A model generated the notes under the pieces. It did no database searches. It was given only the letters and a program-made list of their open reading frames with translations, and had not been told where the DNA came from. Positions 63,976 to 64,000 of a stretch of 64,000 nt of DNA are shown here, one piece after another. The stretch is from Crocodylus rhombifer (Eukaryota; Chordata; Crocodylia; Crocodylidae). Numbering within the stretch: the stretch's first letter is position 1; the number at the start of each line of letters is the position of its first letter. Where the stretch lies: assembly GCA_038503035.1 (NCBI GenBank), contig JAVSML010020768.1, positions 1 through 64,000 on the forward strand. The letters are read 5' to 3'. Made by a program: the position numbers and the translations under genes.

Positions 63976-64000
63976 ACAGAGAACAAGGACTTGAGGTGCA

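Larger units (their letters stand above)
42293..64000 (-). other. DIS3L2: DIS3L2 upstream intron (to window end)
   Basis: No sequence matching the DIS3L2 region just upstream (RNB core) was found in these 21.7 kb, so this appears to be one long intron. It contains the CR1 remnants and simple repeats listed separately, and AT-richer unique sequence. No other gene supported. Confidence 0.6.

Noticed and set aside
42293..64000. Search for earlier DIS3L2 exons
   Set aside because: No segment matching the RNB core or its junction (a frame ending two bases into a codon before LVEEF) was found on the minus strand. None is reported.

Overview
This is vertebrate nuclear DNA: split genes with GT-AG introns, CR1-type LINE retrotransposons, CA-type microsatellites and AATAAA poly(A) signals. 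The CR1 families and their 3' tails (repeats of the CTATGAAA type) point to a sauropsid, most likely a crocodilian (about 0.65; a turtle is the main alternative). No prokaryotic, plasmid or phage features are present.

The gene order is ECEL1 (+), then two tandem intestinal/placental-type alkaline phosphatase genes (-), then DIS3L2 (-). As I recall it, this is the mirror image of human 2q37 (DIS3L2, ALPP, ALPG, ALPI, ECEL1), and the synteny supports every gene call.

Layout. 1-1490: 3' part of a CR1 LINE inside an upstream ECEL1 intron. 1947-5872: the last 12 coding exons of ECEL1 (380 residues, including the HELTH zinc site), poly(A) signal at 6321. 6937-11309: alkaline phosphatase gene A, 11 coding exons, 521 aa, convergent with ECEL1. 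12196-19433: alkaline phosphatase gene B, 11 coding exons, 531 aa, with a large CpG-rich first intron. 19434-27234: intergenic DNA with a nested old CR1 (20.48-21.60 kb) and a young CR1 (22.53-24.24 kb). 27235-64000: the 3' part of DIS3L2. Its last seven coding exons (285 residues) lie between 27650 and 42292; from there to the window end I see only intron with repeats.

The genes do not form a pathway. ECEL1 is a membrane M13-type peptidase-like protein of neurons. The two phosphatases are secreted, GPI-anchored ectoenzymes. DIS3L2 is a cytoplasmic 3'-5' exoribonuclease. They are neighbours through conserved amniote synteny.

The most unusual signal is in the two phosphatases. The intron between coding exons 8 and 9 appears to begin with AT and end with AC in both genes (ATAAGT...CAC in A, ATGAGT...CAC in B). 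Only those junctions keep the family spacing Glu-Gly-Gly-(Arg/Lys)-Ile-Asp between a magnesium ligand and a zinc ligand. I found no wholly new biological system; most of the rest is ordinary intron, intergenic and retrotransposon DNA.
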